A stretch of 33,663 nt of DNA from a virus. The notes beneath the pieces are model-generated. The model made no database searches, was not told the DNA's origin, and worked only from the letters and a program-made list of their open reading frames with translations. The position numbers and the translations under genes are program-made. Shown piece by piece: positions 18,859 to 25,574 of the stretch. The stretch is from the IMG/VR virus record IMGVR_UViG_3300009375_000012, positions 1-33,663 of that record, one strand, 5' to 3'. Every line of letters starts with the position of its first letter. The stretch's first letter is position 1.

Positions 18859-19577
18859 TAACTAAATACTGATTTCTTAGTTTCAGCTGTTGAAGCTGCT
18901 GCAAGATCCTTATTAGTTTGATCAATAGTATTACCAGCATTTTTTTCATGCCATGCATCCATGAATGTAGCTTCAGTTTCACCATTAGCCATTTCATCTA
19001 CTGAAAGACCAGTAGTAGCATTAGCAAAGTAACGTACTTCATTAGTTTCGAAAGTATCAGCAATATCTACATAACCAGCATCAGTTTTCTTCTGCTTATT
19101 ACGTTTAAATTTCTGTACTGCAATCTTAATAGGCTTACCAATTAGATCAGTTAGTACCCACTTCTCAGTTGGAACTTCTTTTTTAGCTTCATAAGACCAT
19201 ACGTTAACCATTTTCTTTCCACCAGCTTTTACAGTAGTGTCTAGATTTTCACCATTAGCAGCAACACACATACGGTTAGCAGCAGTATAACCAGGTAAAG
19301 GCTTCTTAACACCTTTCTGATCTACATAGTAAGGGTTTTGACCTTTAGCTTTACCACTAGTAGCCCAGAAAGTATCTCTTAGTGGGAATACTTTAGCGTC
19401 TGCGTCAGCAGCTTTAATTGTTACGTTTACAGCAGTAGCACCACCTGAAGATTCTTCAATGGTGGCCATTTCAATAATAGCATTGTATACTCCTGATTCC
19501 CATACACGTTGGTTTCCACCACCACCTAGGGTTTCTTTGTCTTGAACGACATCAGCGTCTAATGTTAAATTAGGCAT
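18858..19577 (-). CDS. N4 gp45-like single-stranded DNA-binding protein (239 aa)
   Basis: Start placed at ATG 19577, with AGAGGAAAA a short distance ahead; the frame runs open 16 codons further upstream but without a good start site. The sequence is rich in beta-type segments with many Lys and aromatic residues (AVNVTIKAADADAKVFPLRDTFW; GKPIKIAVQKFKRNKQKK), and the acidic/Ala C-terminal tail ends KKSVFS. Size (N4 SSB is about 265 aa) and position downstream of the DUF3987 primase and ATPase genes match N4 gp45, which protects single strands and, in N4, activates host RNA polymerase at late promoters. The assignment rests on overall resemblance plus synteny. The leader carries two striking hairpins (19609-19641 and 19647-19665). 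Confidence 0.75.
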   Translation of the reverse strand: MPNLTLDADVVQDKETLGGGGNQRVWESGVYNAIIEMATIEESSGGATAVNVTIKAADADAKVFPLRDTFWATSGKAKGQNPYYVDQKGVKKPLPGYTAANRMCVAANGENLDTTVKAGGKKMVNVWSYEAKKEVPTEKWVLTDLIGKPIKIAVQKFKRNKQKKTDAGYVDIADTFETNEVRYFANATTGLSVDEMANGETEATFMDAWHEKNAGNTIDQTNKDLAAASTAETKKSVFS

Positions 19578-19608
19578 AATATTTTCCTCTGTTGTCAGAT
19601 ATAATTTA

Positions 19609-19641
19609 AATTTACAATTAGACAACTAATAATTGTAAATT
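19609..19641 (-). promoter_or_regulatory. Perfect 12-bp inverted repeat in the SSB leader
   Basis: AATTTACAATTA (19609-19620) is the exact reverse complement of 19630-19641, with a 9-nt spacer. If transcription starts near 19645, as the adjacent triloop hairpin predicts, this stem-loop is the extreme 5' end of the SSB message, ending about 32 nt before the start codon. It could protect the mRNA, be an operator, or allow SSB to control its own synthesis. Confidence 0.55.
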
Positions 19642-19646
19642 CATTA

Positions 19647-19665
19647 GAGGGTACGGAGTACCCTC
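19647..19665 (-). promoter_or_regulatory. Candidate vRNAP promoter: 8-bp stem, GGA loop, upstream of SSB
   Basis: GAGGGTAC (19647-19654), loop GGA (19655-19657), GTACCCTC (19658-19665): a perfect stem with a three-base, purine-centred loop closed by C-G. N4 vRNAP promoters have this shape on the template strand; the P2 promoter as I recall it has a GGA loop closed by C-G. With the loop on the + strand as template, transcription runs leftward into SSB. By the N4 rule (loop centre = -11), +1 is near 19645. The core is shared with 32760-32774. Confidence 0.55.
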
Positions 19666-19727
19666 ATATATAAAATATGTTGTGTTAAATAAGTATAGAG
19701 ATTTTCCTATTTTAGCTTTTTTTGTTA

Positions 19728-19733
19728 TATAAT
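19728..19733 (+). promoter_or_regulatory. TATAAT -10-like box ahead of the + strand gene pair
   Basis: TATAAT lies only 10 nt before ATG 19743; no convincing -35 is present. If used by host sigma70-type polymerase, the start would fall near 19740 and give an essentially leaderless message. This would fit the absence of any Shine-Dalgarno before the gene. Confidence 0.4.
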
Positions 19734-19742
19734 GCCACTACT

Positions 19743-20123
19743 ATGAGCGGATTTGAAGATATTAAAGGGTTAAAGTTACCAGGTGTTGATGCTAAAGGTA
19801 ACTTTCCTAGTAAACACCCCCAATTTATTACACAAAATGGGAAATCTGTAATTAATCCTGCTTGGAATAAAGACCAAGCTATCTTACGTGAACAAGCTAA
19901 AGAAGTAGTTCGTATGAATCAGCAAGATATTATGAAAGATGCTGCTCGTCACGAAAAGAATATGTATAAACCTAAACCTCAGAATACTGGTTTTAGATTC
20001 CCAGGAGGAACTAAATTACCAGGCGTGTTAGGTATTCCTTTCTTACTGCAAGACTTTATGCATTTATATAACTTACAAACAGCTCCAGAAATCTTACCAT
20101 CAGGTGCCCCTAAAGAAATATGA
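19743..20123 (+). CDS. Unknown protein on + strand island (126 aa)
   Basis: Start set at ATG 19743; the frame extends to a TTG at 19722, but that lies in the TATAAT region. Unlike nearly every other gene here it has no Shine-Dalgarno, so leaderless translation is likely. The protein is Lys/Pro/Gly-rich, with recurring K-L-P-G (LKLPGVDAKG, TKLPGVLG) and a short hydrophobic C-terminal piece (GIPFLLQDFMHLYNLQTAP). No family is recognised. It overlaps the next gene by ATGA, and the pair stands alone on the + strand within the early - strand block. That suggests separate, perhaps late, expression; a virion-associated role is one guess. Confidence 0.65.
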   Translation: MSGFEDIKGLKLPGVDAKGNFPSKHPQFITQNGKSVINPAWNKDQAILREQAKEVVRMNQQDIMKDAARHEKNMYKPKPQNTGFRFPGGTKLPGVLGIPFLLQDFMHLYNLQTAPEILPSGAPKEI

Positions 20124-20506
20124 CCTCTGATGAATTAAAGCAGTTATCTCTTAATACTTTAGCAGGAGCATCTGCTGCACAAGCTGCAGATATGACCAGA
20201 CATGCTTTAACAGGTAAAGGTCAGTCATGGTTACCTAATTCTATGGCAGCTAAACAAGGTATTCCTAATCCTTCCACTACTAATTGGTGGAAAGCAGGTA
20301 AACTTCCTATGAACCTTCAAGGTTCTTTTATGGGAGCTAAACCAACAGTAGGTGGTACTCTAGGTCTTGCAGCACTTGCAGGATATGGGGGTTACAAGTT
20401 AGGTGATTGGTTTATCAATACTAATGTTGCTGATTCTATAGGATTAGGTAGAAAAGATCTAGAAGGCTATGGTTCTTACCTAGCAAATCTTAAATTACCT
20501 AAATAG
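20120..20506 (+). CDS. Unknown protein with glycine-rich hydrophobic segment (128 aa)
   Basis: It starts inside the preceding gene's stop (ATGA), so the two are co-translated. The N-terminus is Ala/Ser/Gln-rich (NTLAGASAAQAADMTRHAL). The middle is polar with Trp and Pro. Residues about 80-100 are a Gly/Ala-rich hydrophobic helix (GGTLGLAALAGYGGYKLGDWF) resembling glycine-zipper segments of membrane-active or ejected virion proteins. It ends LANLKLPK, echoing the KLPG motif of its partner. TAG at 20504-20506 abuts the stop of the opposing gene with no spacer. Function unknown; a membrane-active or virion role is only an inference from composition. Confidence 0.65.
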   Translation: MTSDELKQLSLNTLAGASAAQAADMTRHALTGKGQSWLPNSMAAKQGIPNPSTTNWWKAGKLPMNLQGSFMGAKPTVGGTLGLAALAGYGGYKLGDWFINTNVADSIGLGRKDLEGYGSYLANLKLPK

Positions 20507-20998
20507 TTATTCCATACTTTCAACAAAGTTTTTCCAAGCTTTGTCATCTTTAATCTGTTCTAGTAAACTACTGTCTTGAAATACATCAGTAGTAAAGTAG
20601 TTACCATCAGTAGCTTTTACAATATCATCATATAAAGCATACCATTCAGTATCTAAGTCAAATTGATTAAACAGCTTATTTGAAGTCTGTAATGAAAGTA
20701 GTTTATTAGTTCCTTTTACTTTGATTCCTCTAGTATCTTTACGAATACCAAATCTAGTAAACGATTTATTAAAAGTTATCATTACTGAATCATCATGGTG
20801 TAACCCTAATTTTTCAATAGCATTTGCGTGGAAACGCACATAAATACTATTATTTTTATGTTGAGCATACTGTTTGATAGTAATATCAATTGCTTGTACG
20901 ATATCTCCCATTAGTAAATTAAAATCTAAGTTTTCTGTAGATACTCCTAGATCATTAGGTATTTTTGATTTGAAATTACGGTCTTTAATAAATCCCAT
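20507..20998 (-). CDS. Unknown early/middle protein (163 aa)
   Basis: ATG 20998 is preceded by TTAGGAGAATAAT, a clear ribosome binding site lying partly in the previous gene's last codons. The protein is soluble and mixed alpha/beta, with NNSIYVRFHANAIEKLGLHHDDSVMITF in the middle, which reads like a small beta-barrel or SpoVT/AbrB-like 'kLgl..gD.V.i' element, and an acidic helical C-terminus. I do not recognise the family. It sits between the 69-aa gene and the SSB gene (with the + strand island between), in the middle-gene region where N4 relatives carry replication accessories. A DNA-metabolism or regulatory role is possible. Confidence 0.65.
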   Translation of the reverse strand: MGFIKDRNFKSKIPNDLGVSTENLDFNLLMGDIVQAIDITIKQYAQHKNNSIYVRFHANAIEKLGLHHDDSVMITFNKSFTRFGIRKDTRGIKVKGTNKLLSLQTSNKLFNQFDLDTEWYALYDDIVKATDGNYFTTDVFQDSSLLEQIKDDKAWKNFVESME

Positions 20999-20999
20999 A

Positions 21000-21209
21000 T
21001 TATTCTCCTAAATGCGTATAACGTTCTTTCATAATCTCATTTACAATGTGCCAACTAATCTGGGCAACATCAGTTGCATCACAGTAATTACGAGCAGCTA
21101 TCACAGGTGCTATAGCTAAAACTAATTTATCTTCTAGTTTCATGTCTTCTGTACCTGTTACTTGTTTGAACAATTTAAGTTGTTCAGGGGTCAGTTCTTT
21201 CTTCACCAT
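21000..21209 (-). CDS. Small unknown protein (69 aa)
   Basis: Start chosen at ATG 21209, preceded by AGGAG (21222-21218); the same frame is open 11 codons further up to a GTG, but that overlaps a leader peptide and has no binding site. The protein is Lys/Glu/Leu-rich and helical (MVKKELTPEQLKLFKQVTG, then DKLVLAIAPVIAARNY and ISWHIVNEIMKERY). It ends one base before the next start, with the downstream ribosome binding site overlapping its last codons. No family is recognised. It is the first regular gene after the hairpin-rich 461-nt segment, so its expression may be controlled by the leader peptide described at 21224-21253. Confidence 0.65.
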   Translation of the reverse strand: MVKKELTPEQLKLFKQVTGTEDMKLEDKLVLAIAPVIAARNYCDATDVAQISWHIVNEIMKERYTHLGE

Positions 21210-21223
21210 ATTTGGATCTCCTG

Positions 21224-21253
21224 TTATAATGTGAGTGTCCACCAGGTTTTCAT
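21224..21253 (-). CDS. Nine-residue leader peptide MKTWWTLTL
   Basis: ATG 21253 has an ideal AAGGAG (21265-21260) at six-nt spacing. The frame is nine codons with tandem Trp (TGG TGG), then TAA at 21226-21224, only one base before the AGGAG of the 69-aa gene. The Trp codons lie inside the right arm of an 11-bp inverted repeat. Form and position are those of a regulatory leader peptide. No expression evidence is available from sequence. Confidence 0.5.
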   Translation of the reverse strand: MKTWWTLTL

Positions 21254-21302
21254 AAATATCTCCTTATTACTTTAAAACCCATAAAAGTATACTGGTGGAC
21301 AC
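21235..21302 (-). promoter_or_regulatory. 11-bp perfect inverted repeat spanning the leader peptide start
   Basis: On the + strand, GTGTCCACCAG (21235-21245) and CTGGTGGACAC (21292-21302) are exact reverse complements, 46 nt apart. In the leftward RNA the leader peptide's ribosome binding site and ATG are in the loop and its Trp codons in the closing arm, so translation of the leader would open the stem. An operator pair for a protein is the alternative. Confidence 0.55.
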
Positions 21303-21763
21303 CTGTATATTATGTAAAGAGATATATAGTTTGAATTAGAGTGCCTCTACAAATAGGAAAGTAGAGGACTAACATTTACGATGTTTCTAACGATATAAAC
21401 CTAATTGAGGGAGAACGTCATAGATCGAACTTACGTTTGGATCAACTAGTTTATACTGAGGGTAGTTATTTTCATAATAGCCACCATCCCTCTATACGCT
21501 ATTGTAGATTATATAATAGTAGTGCCTAACAACATAGATACCAGTACACTACTACACTCCCCTCTACACAGGGATAAAACATTATTACTGGTACCTTTTA
21601 CATTAATGCCCCTTTTTTACAGGGGACTAGTGATTAATATCCCTTCAGATAAGGGCAGCCCCAACAATCGAGGAGTGATCCATAAGGTAGATCATGTTGA
21701 TCTGCCCCTGCAGCTGATTTAATGGCTCTAATCTGCGTAACCTTGGCTATCATACCACGATAC
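21303..21763. other. 461-nt gene-free, hairpin-dense segment: candidate structured ncRNA or control region
   Basis: No credible gene: the only open frame of note on either strand (+, 21522-21722) has no binding site and an implausible composition. Instead there are many short inverted repeats: CCTCTAC 21344-21350 with 21361-21367; GAGGG 21458-21462 with 21488-21492; TACCAGTA 21539-21546 with 21586-21593; CCCCT 21609-21613 with 21621-21625; CCCTT 21641-21645 with 21651-21655; GGGCAG 21653-21658 with 21702-21707; AGATCA 21689-21694 with 21698-21703 around a TGT loop. In an otherwise gap-free operon this suggests a structured RNA, a promoter cluster or a replication origin. No tRNA cloverleaf could be fitted. 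Confidence 0.5.
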
Positions 21764-22168
21764 TTAAGTAGCTTTATTAATTAATTTCCAGAAACCATCT
21801 GGGTCAAAGTACATACGTTGTTTAATGATACTAGGTACTGATTTTTCTTTTTTACGTGTCTTAGTATGTCTAGGTGCTAATACCTTTTTAGGATCTGTAT
21901 AACAAGATAACCTAGTAGCAGCAGTAGACATTGGAATACTTAAAGCTTCAGATAATGAAGCAGCATTCCATTTAGTGCCATCATCTAAAGTGTAAAACCT
22001 CCCGCCTTTATGGGTTTTATTAACTTTACGATAAACTAACTTAGGATCTTTCGATGCCATTAATCTTGCATAGGCAGTACTAACACTGCACCCTAATTGT
22101 TCACTAAGCTGGTTAGTTGTAATAACAGTACCATCATCTAATGTGAATTCTAAATTTTTACTGCCCAC
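21764..22168 (-). CDS. Protein with two tandem helix-turn-helix-like repeats, GTG start (134 aa)
   Basis: Start is GTG 22168, fixed by AGGAG five nt ahead. The protein contains an internal duplication. Residues about 8-47 (FTLDDGTVITTNQLSEQLG, then STAYARL and DPKLV) match about 58-97 (YTLDDGTKWNAASLSEALS, then STAATRL and DPKKV). Each unit looks like a beta-hairpin followed by a helix-turn-helix, similar to DNA-binding repeats found in phage regulators and homing endonucleases. The C-terminus is basic (RHTKTRKKEK). No nuclease motif is seen. Probable sequence-specific DNA-binding protein, acting next to the hairpin-rich control region that follows its gene. Confidence 0.7.
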   Translation of the reverse strand: MGSKNLEFTLDDGTVITTNQLSEQLGCSVSTAYARLMASKDPKLVYRKVNKTHKGGRFYTLDDGTKWNAASLSEALSIPMSTAATRLSCYTDPKKVLAPRHTKTRKKEKSVPSIIKQRMYFDPDGFWKLINKAT

Positions 22169-22170
22169 AG

Positions 22171-22254
22171 TTACTCCTGGAAGTCGTTAATAATTAAATA
22201 AATAAGCCATGCTTGGTATAGAATACTTGCCCCAACTAGGTATTCAAATAACAT
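22171..22254 (-). CDS. 27-aa hydrophobic peptide
   Basis: ATG 22254 begins one base after the stop of the winged-helix gene, with AAGGGGAC ahead as binding site. The frame encodes mostly hydrophobic residues (YLVGASILYQAWLIYLIIN), suitable for one membrane helix, and ends TAA at 22173-22171. Its last codons contain the AGGAG used by the next gene's GTG start. The tight fit between two genes supports expression; function is unknown. Confidence 0.5.
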   Translation of the reverse strand: MLFEYLVGASILYQAWLIYLIINDFQE

Positions 22255-22255
22255 A

Positions 22256-22558
22256 TTAGTCCCCTTGTGTAGGTATTAACCAATACACACGTTTATCAAT
22301 GGAATCTACTTGACTCTCAATTAAAACACTCTGTTTAAGTTCTAATACTGCACGTTTGATTGTAGATATTGATTTATCTGCAAAATACGGATTATGTACA
22401 ATAGATGAAATATTTGCTTTGTTCGCTGCTATGTAGATAAAGATATCTTTAGCTGTATTACTTAAATCATATTTATCTAAAGCTTCATCTACTTCAGCTT
22501 TAACTAATTGTTTCTTACGCCAAATTTGCGCAATATTTTTTAATGCTCGATTTTTCAT
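22256..22558 (-). CDS. Winged helix-turn-helix (MarR-like) protein (100 aa)
   Basis: ATG 22558 follows TTAAGGAGAAAA, a strong ribosome binding site. After a basic N-terminal helix (residues 1-20, Lys/Arg-rich) the core reads as a winged HTH: a helix NTAKDIFIYIAAN, a second element ISSIVHNPYFADKS, a recognition helix STIKRAVLELKQS and a wing ending KRVYWLIP. This is the MarR/GntR-like arrangement used by phage transcription or replication-initiation factors. It lies between the ATPase and the duplicated-HTH gene, suggesting a regulator of middle or late expression, or a replication accessory. Target sites could be the inverted repeats at 22573-22662 upstream, but this is untested. Confidence 0.7.
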   Translation of the reverse strand: MKNRALKNIAQIWRKKQLVKAEVDEALDKYDLSNTAKDIFIYIAANKANISSIVHNPYFADKSISTIKRAVLELKQSVLIESQVDSIDKRVYWLIPTQGD

Positions 22559-22682
22559 TTTTCTCCTTAATTAGAAGGCAGTCTTAGTTAAAGTCATAAA
22601 CTGCCAAAATGACTAGCAACTTGAGTTTAATTTATAGTCCTCGTCTACTAAAGGCTAAACTCTGCATATTTACATAAACACC
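22559..22682 (-). promoter_or_regulatory. 124-nt intergenic segment with inverted repeats
   Basis: The gap between the ATPase stop and the winged-helix gene holds a 7-bp repeat (GAGTTTA 22623-22629 with TAAACTC 22656-22662) and a 6-bp repeat (GGCAGT near 22577 with ACTGCC near 22601). In this densely packed operon such a gap suggests a processing site, operator or promoter. No T-rich terminator tail is present. Confidence 0.35.
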
Positions 22683-23438
22683 TTAGTCTTCATAGTAAGT
22701 ATGAAGACGTTCCAGTACATGTTGTATATTGTTATCAATGAATGTTTCATTCATTTCCCACATACCTACTGGACTACGCATACGCTCGTTAACAGTTTCT
22801 TTAGTTAAACGAGTTTGGTATACATATTTAAAGCCAAGCATCTCTTCTGTGTCATTAATCTTATATAGAGGAGAGTTAGCAATTTCCATTTTAGTTAATG
22901 GCATCTTCTTACAGCTGATAACAGTAGAGAAGAAACTCTCTATACCTTGATTCATTAATGAGCCTTTAACTTTAACAAGCGTTTCATTAACCATTTCAGA
23001 CTCATTATAGACATCTGAGGTATGAGCTAAGAAAATGATATTACGAGTAGATTTAGCTACATCTTGTGCCATCATATTCTTCATAAACTGAGCATAACCT
23101 CCCCAGGCTTGCATAGTGTTAGATGAAGTCAGTACTTTAGTACTTTCATACATATCCATTAGATACGTTAAACTATCTACTACAACTGTGTGAATGCTAC
23201 CTGTATCATGGTCTTTACCACCAATATTGATAGACTCTTCAGTCTCTAACGCATTGATAATCATAGGAACATGTTCAGGATCTGTGATTGTGTACTGAAT
23301 AAAATCAGATTTAAAAGGTAATTTTTTATTGTTCTCACAATTAAGATACAAAACACCTTTTGGGTCATCAATATGTTGAAGACTTGCTGATTTACCTGAT
23401 GCGGATTTACCACATACTAATACTAAGTTATTGTTCAT
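22683..23438 (-). CDS. RecA-fold ATPase, Sak4-like (251 aa)
   Basis: The P-loop is GKSASGKS (residues 10-17) near the very N-terminus, and a Walker B strand VVVDS is at 85-89, the compact form of RecA-like ATPases (AAA_24/Sak4 type). A further core element, NIIFLAHT, lies near residue 135. Proteins of this size sit next to the DUF3987 helicase-primase and SSB in N4-like phages and are thought to act in recombination or replication, probably as single-strand annealing or strand-loading ATPases. ATG directly abuts the upstream TAA, and its AGGAG lies in the previous gene's final codons, so the two are coupled. The ATPase call is firm; the biological role is inferred. Confidence 0.8.
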   Translation of the reverse strand: MNNNLVLVCGKSASGKSASLQHIDDPKGVLYLNCENNKKLPFKSDFIQYTITDPEHVPMIINALETEESINIGGKDHDTGSIHTVVVDSLTYLMDMYESTKVLTSSNTMQAWGGYAQFMKNMMAQDVAKSTRNIIFLAHTSDVYNESEMVNETLVKVKGSLMNQGIESFFSTVISCKKMPLTKMEIANSPLYKINDTEEMLGFKYVYQTRLTKETVNERMRSPVGMWEMNETFIDNNIQHVLERLHTYYED

Positions 23439-25571
23439 TTAAACTCCTTGACGTTTAATTTTAGAATTAAGAGCTGCATTTACTTGATTTTTCAATTCAG
23501 TCTCTGGAAGAGGCACTTCTAACTTATCATTAAAGTTAGCTAGAAGACCTTCAATTTCACTCATATCTGCTCCACTATCTATGTATACACAACCTAATCT
23601 GTACAGCATATTAGAACGATTACCCATTTCTGTATTAGCTAAGAACCATCTTTCCATATTAGAAATAGCTCCTGCATCAATTACAGACTGGTTGAATTTA
23701 TCTGATTTTTTAGTTTGAGGGATAAATAGTGTAGCGTCTACTAATTTACCTTGGTTGTATACATGATGCCCATTATGAGATAACCACTTACGTGAAATGT
23801 TCTTAGTTTGTGCATCTACATCAAAAGGTAACCACGAGAATACATTTTCCATGAATTTACTATAGTCTCTTGATGATAGTTTTAGATAATGACTAATAGG
23901 TAGAATGATTCTAAATCTATTTGTATCAGTTGTATGACGTTTAGTAGTAGCCATTAGATATGTATACTGCTCTAATAATGTTTCAGCAGTACTCATTTGT
24001 ACAGTACCATCTAAATCTAAGATTAATAGATCAAAACCAGGAATAGCATTATCACTATTACGATACCCATCTTTAAATGCATGAGCTGTATAGTGATATC
24101 CAGGGTTTGTCACTAATTCATGAAGCTTAGTAAAGTTTGTACAGTCTTCTTGAAAATTCTCAGTTATGTCAGTACTATGAGATACATGTATTTTATCTAA
24201 ATCAGTTTTTTTAAGTGCTTCTCCTGAAAAGAACTCAATACCATCAGTTTCTGATCTACGAATAATAATATTATTCTTATACCCATAAGCAATAGCTAAA
24301 TTCATTAAAGATTGTTTGTCTCTTTCACTGCCTTTATAAAAAGGTAAATCTTCTACAAGATCCACTTGTGTTACTTCAGTACCAATATCAGCAATATACT
24401 CAGCTAATCGAATATATGGGCCTTTCTTTTTTAAAATTCTATTGAAATGTTCTCCTGAATCTTCAACTAAAGTAATAGCAGCTTCTAAGTGTTCTCTTTT
24501 AACTTCTGTTTGGCCATCAATATACGCATAAGCACCAGCTAATTTAAGTGCTTTATAGTATCTATGCTTTATCTCAGTTTTGTGTAGTTCTTGATGAGCT
24601 TTCATTTTGATAGCTCTTTCTTCACAATCTGTTTTATAGGTAAGCAGCTGTATTGAGATTTCTCTACTCATTTGTATTAGAGTATTAAAATGATTAGAAT
24701 TACATAAACGCTTTAAATGAAGGCTAATTTGTTGCATCAAATTACTTTGGTTTTGGTCAACTAGCTTATCAAATTGTTCTTCTGGTGTTAGAGGTGAAAC
24801 CACAGATTCTGCTTGCTCATAGCCAAATAAGAGTCTACGAGCATACCCAGTTTCTAACATTTGTTTGAAATCATCTTCAGTCTTACCACCATCTAGTAAT
24901 TTAGTAGGTGTACCAAATAACATTAGATTAGTAGGAGTTCTACCATCAATGTCAGTCATTCTTTTATTTTCAGTAGTGCTCTTAATAAGCTTTTGTTTAG
25001 TCTTACCAATATCGTAGAGTTCTAAAAAAGTATTAATCATTTCTAGATTACCTAGCAGATTACTACCTACCTCATCCATTTCTAGATTCATAGAGCCTGC
25101 ACCAGCTAATAGAAGCTTTTGACGCATTTGTTTAATTGCAGGTGTTGTACCTGAATCAAAACTAAATAGTAATTCACCACAACTTTCAAATTCACTAGTT
25201 AGTTTTTCTTCAATAGTGGTAATGTCTAGTTGACTTGTTTGAGCTAAAACTTTTGCTAATCCTGCTATGTTTTTAGCAGCTAAGCTAGGGAATAGTGTCT
25301 GTAGGTATTCTTCTTTGAAGTCAGCAATTAAACTTTCTTCAATTAAATTTGTAGAATATCCTTTACCTGCTCCTGAAGGCATTAAATTTAGCGCATAGGT
25401 ATTAATAGGAATTACACCTCTATCTTGTGTTTCAATATTGACTCGCATCATAGATGCAACTTTACTTAAGTAGTAAGCAGTAAGAATTCTGAAGAAATGT
25501 CTATTGTTAGATTGTGTTTTAGCTACTAATACATCAACTATATCCTCAGATAATTGAAAATATTTGGACAT
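23439..25571 (-). CDS. DUF3987-type helicase fused to a C-terminal primase (N4 gp43-like, 710 aa)
   Basis: The N-terminal half is a P-loop helicase-like ATPase: GAGKG at 67-71 (NLMPSGAGKGYS), acidic Walker B MDEVG at 165-169, and a later strand MLFGTP near 217-222. The C-terminal part has archaeo-eukaryotic-primase features: LDLDG with D519 and D521, an H546 followed by RFRIILP at 552-558, and D584 (FDVDAQ) with SRKW. It ends in a PriCT-like helical tail (SNMLYRLGCVYIDSG, later PLPETELKNQV). It should unwind DNA and prime synthesis for the phage polymerase. Genomic place (nuclease, this gene, RecA-like ATPase, SSB) matches N4 gp43. Helicase first, primase last is the reverse of most primase-helicases. 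Primase assignment is motif-based and moderately confident. Confidence 0.8.
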   Translation of the reverse strand: MSKYFQLSEDIVDVLVAKTQSNNRHFFRILTAYYLSKVASMMRVNIETQDRGVIPINTYALNLMPSGAGKGYSTNLIEESLIADFKEEYLQTLFPSLAAKNIAGLAKVLAQTSQLDITTIEEKLTSEFESCGELLFSFDSGTTPAIKQMRQKLLLAGAGSMNLEMDEVGSNLLGNLEMINTFLELYDIGKTKQKLIKSTTENKRMTDIDGRTPTNLMLFGTPTKLLDGGKTEDDFKQMLETGYARRLLFGYEQAESVVSPLTPEEQFDKLVDQNQSNLMQQISLHLKRLCNSNHFNTLIQMSREISIQLLTYKTDCEERAIKMKAHQELHKTEIKHRYYKALKLAGAYAYIDGQTEVKREHLEAAITLVEDSGEHFNRILKKKGPYIRLAEYIADIGTEVTQVDLVEDLPFYKGSERDKQSLMNLAIAYGYKNNIIIRRSETDGIEFFSGEALKKTDLDKIHVSHSTDITENFQEDCTNFTKLHELVTNPGYHYTAHAFKDGYRNSDNAIPGFDLLILDLDGTVQMSTAETLLEQYTYLMATTKRHTTDTNRFRIILPISHYLKLSSRDYSKFMENVFSWLPFDVDAQTKNISRKWLSHNGHHVYNQGKLVDATLFIPQTKKSDKFNQSVIDAGAISNMERWFLANTEMGNRSNMLYRLGCVYIDSGADMSEIEGLLANFNDKLEVPLPETELKNQVNAALNSKIKRQGV

Positions 25572-25574
25572 GAA

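Noticed and set aside
21270-21285. Second tiny leader frame (ATG GGT TTT...) ahead of the Trp-Trp peptide
   Set aside because: It ends at the ATG of the leader but has no ribosome binding site; too little to support.
21522-21722. 66-codon + strand open frame in the hairpin-rich segment
   Set aside because: No Shine-Dalgarno, composition unlike neighbouring proteins, and it runs through several inverted repeats; better explained as noncoding.
21640-21735. Possible tRNA around GGGCAG...CTGCCC
   Set aside because: The outer stem and an inner GATC-based stem exist, but no T-arm consensus and no 7-nt anticodon loop could be placed on either strand.
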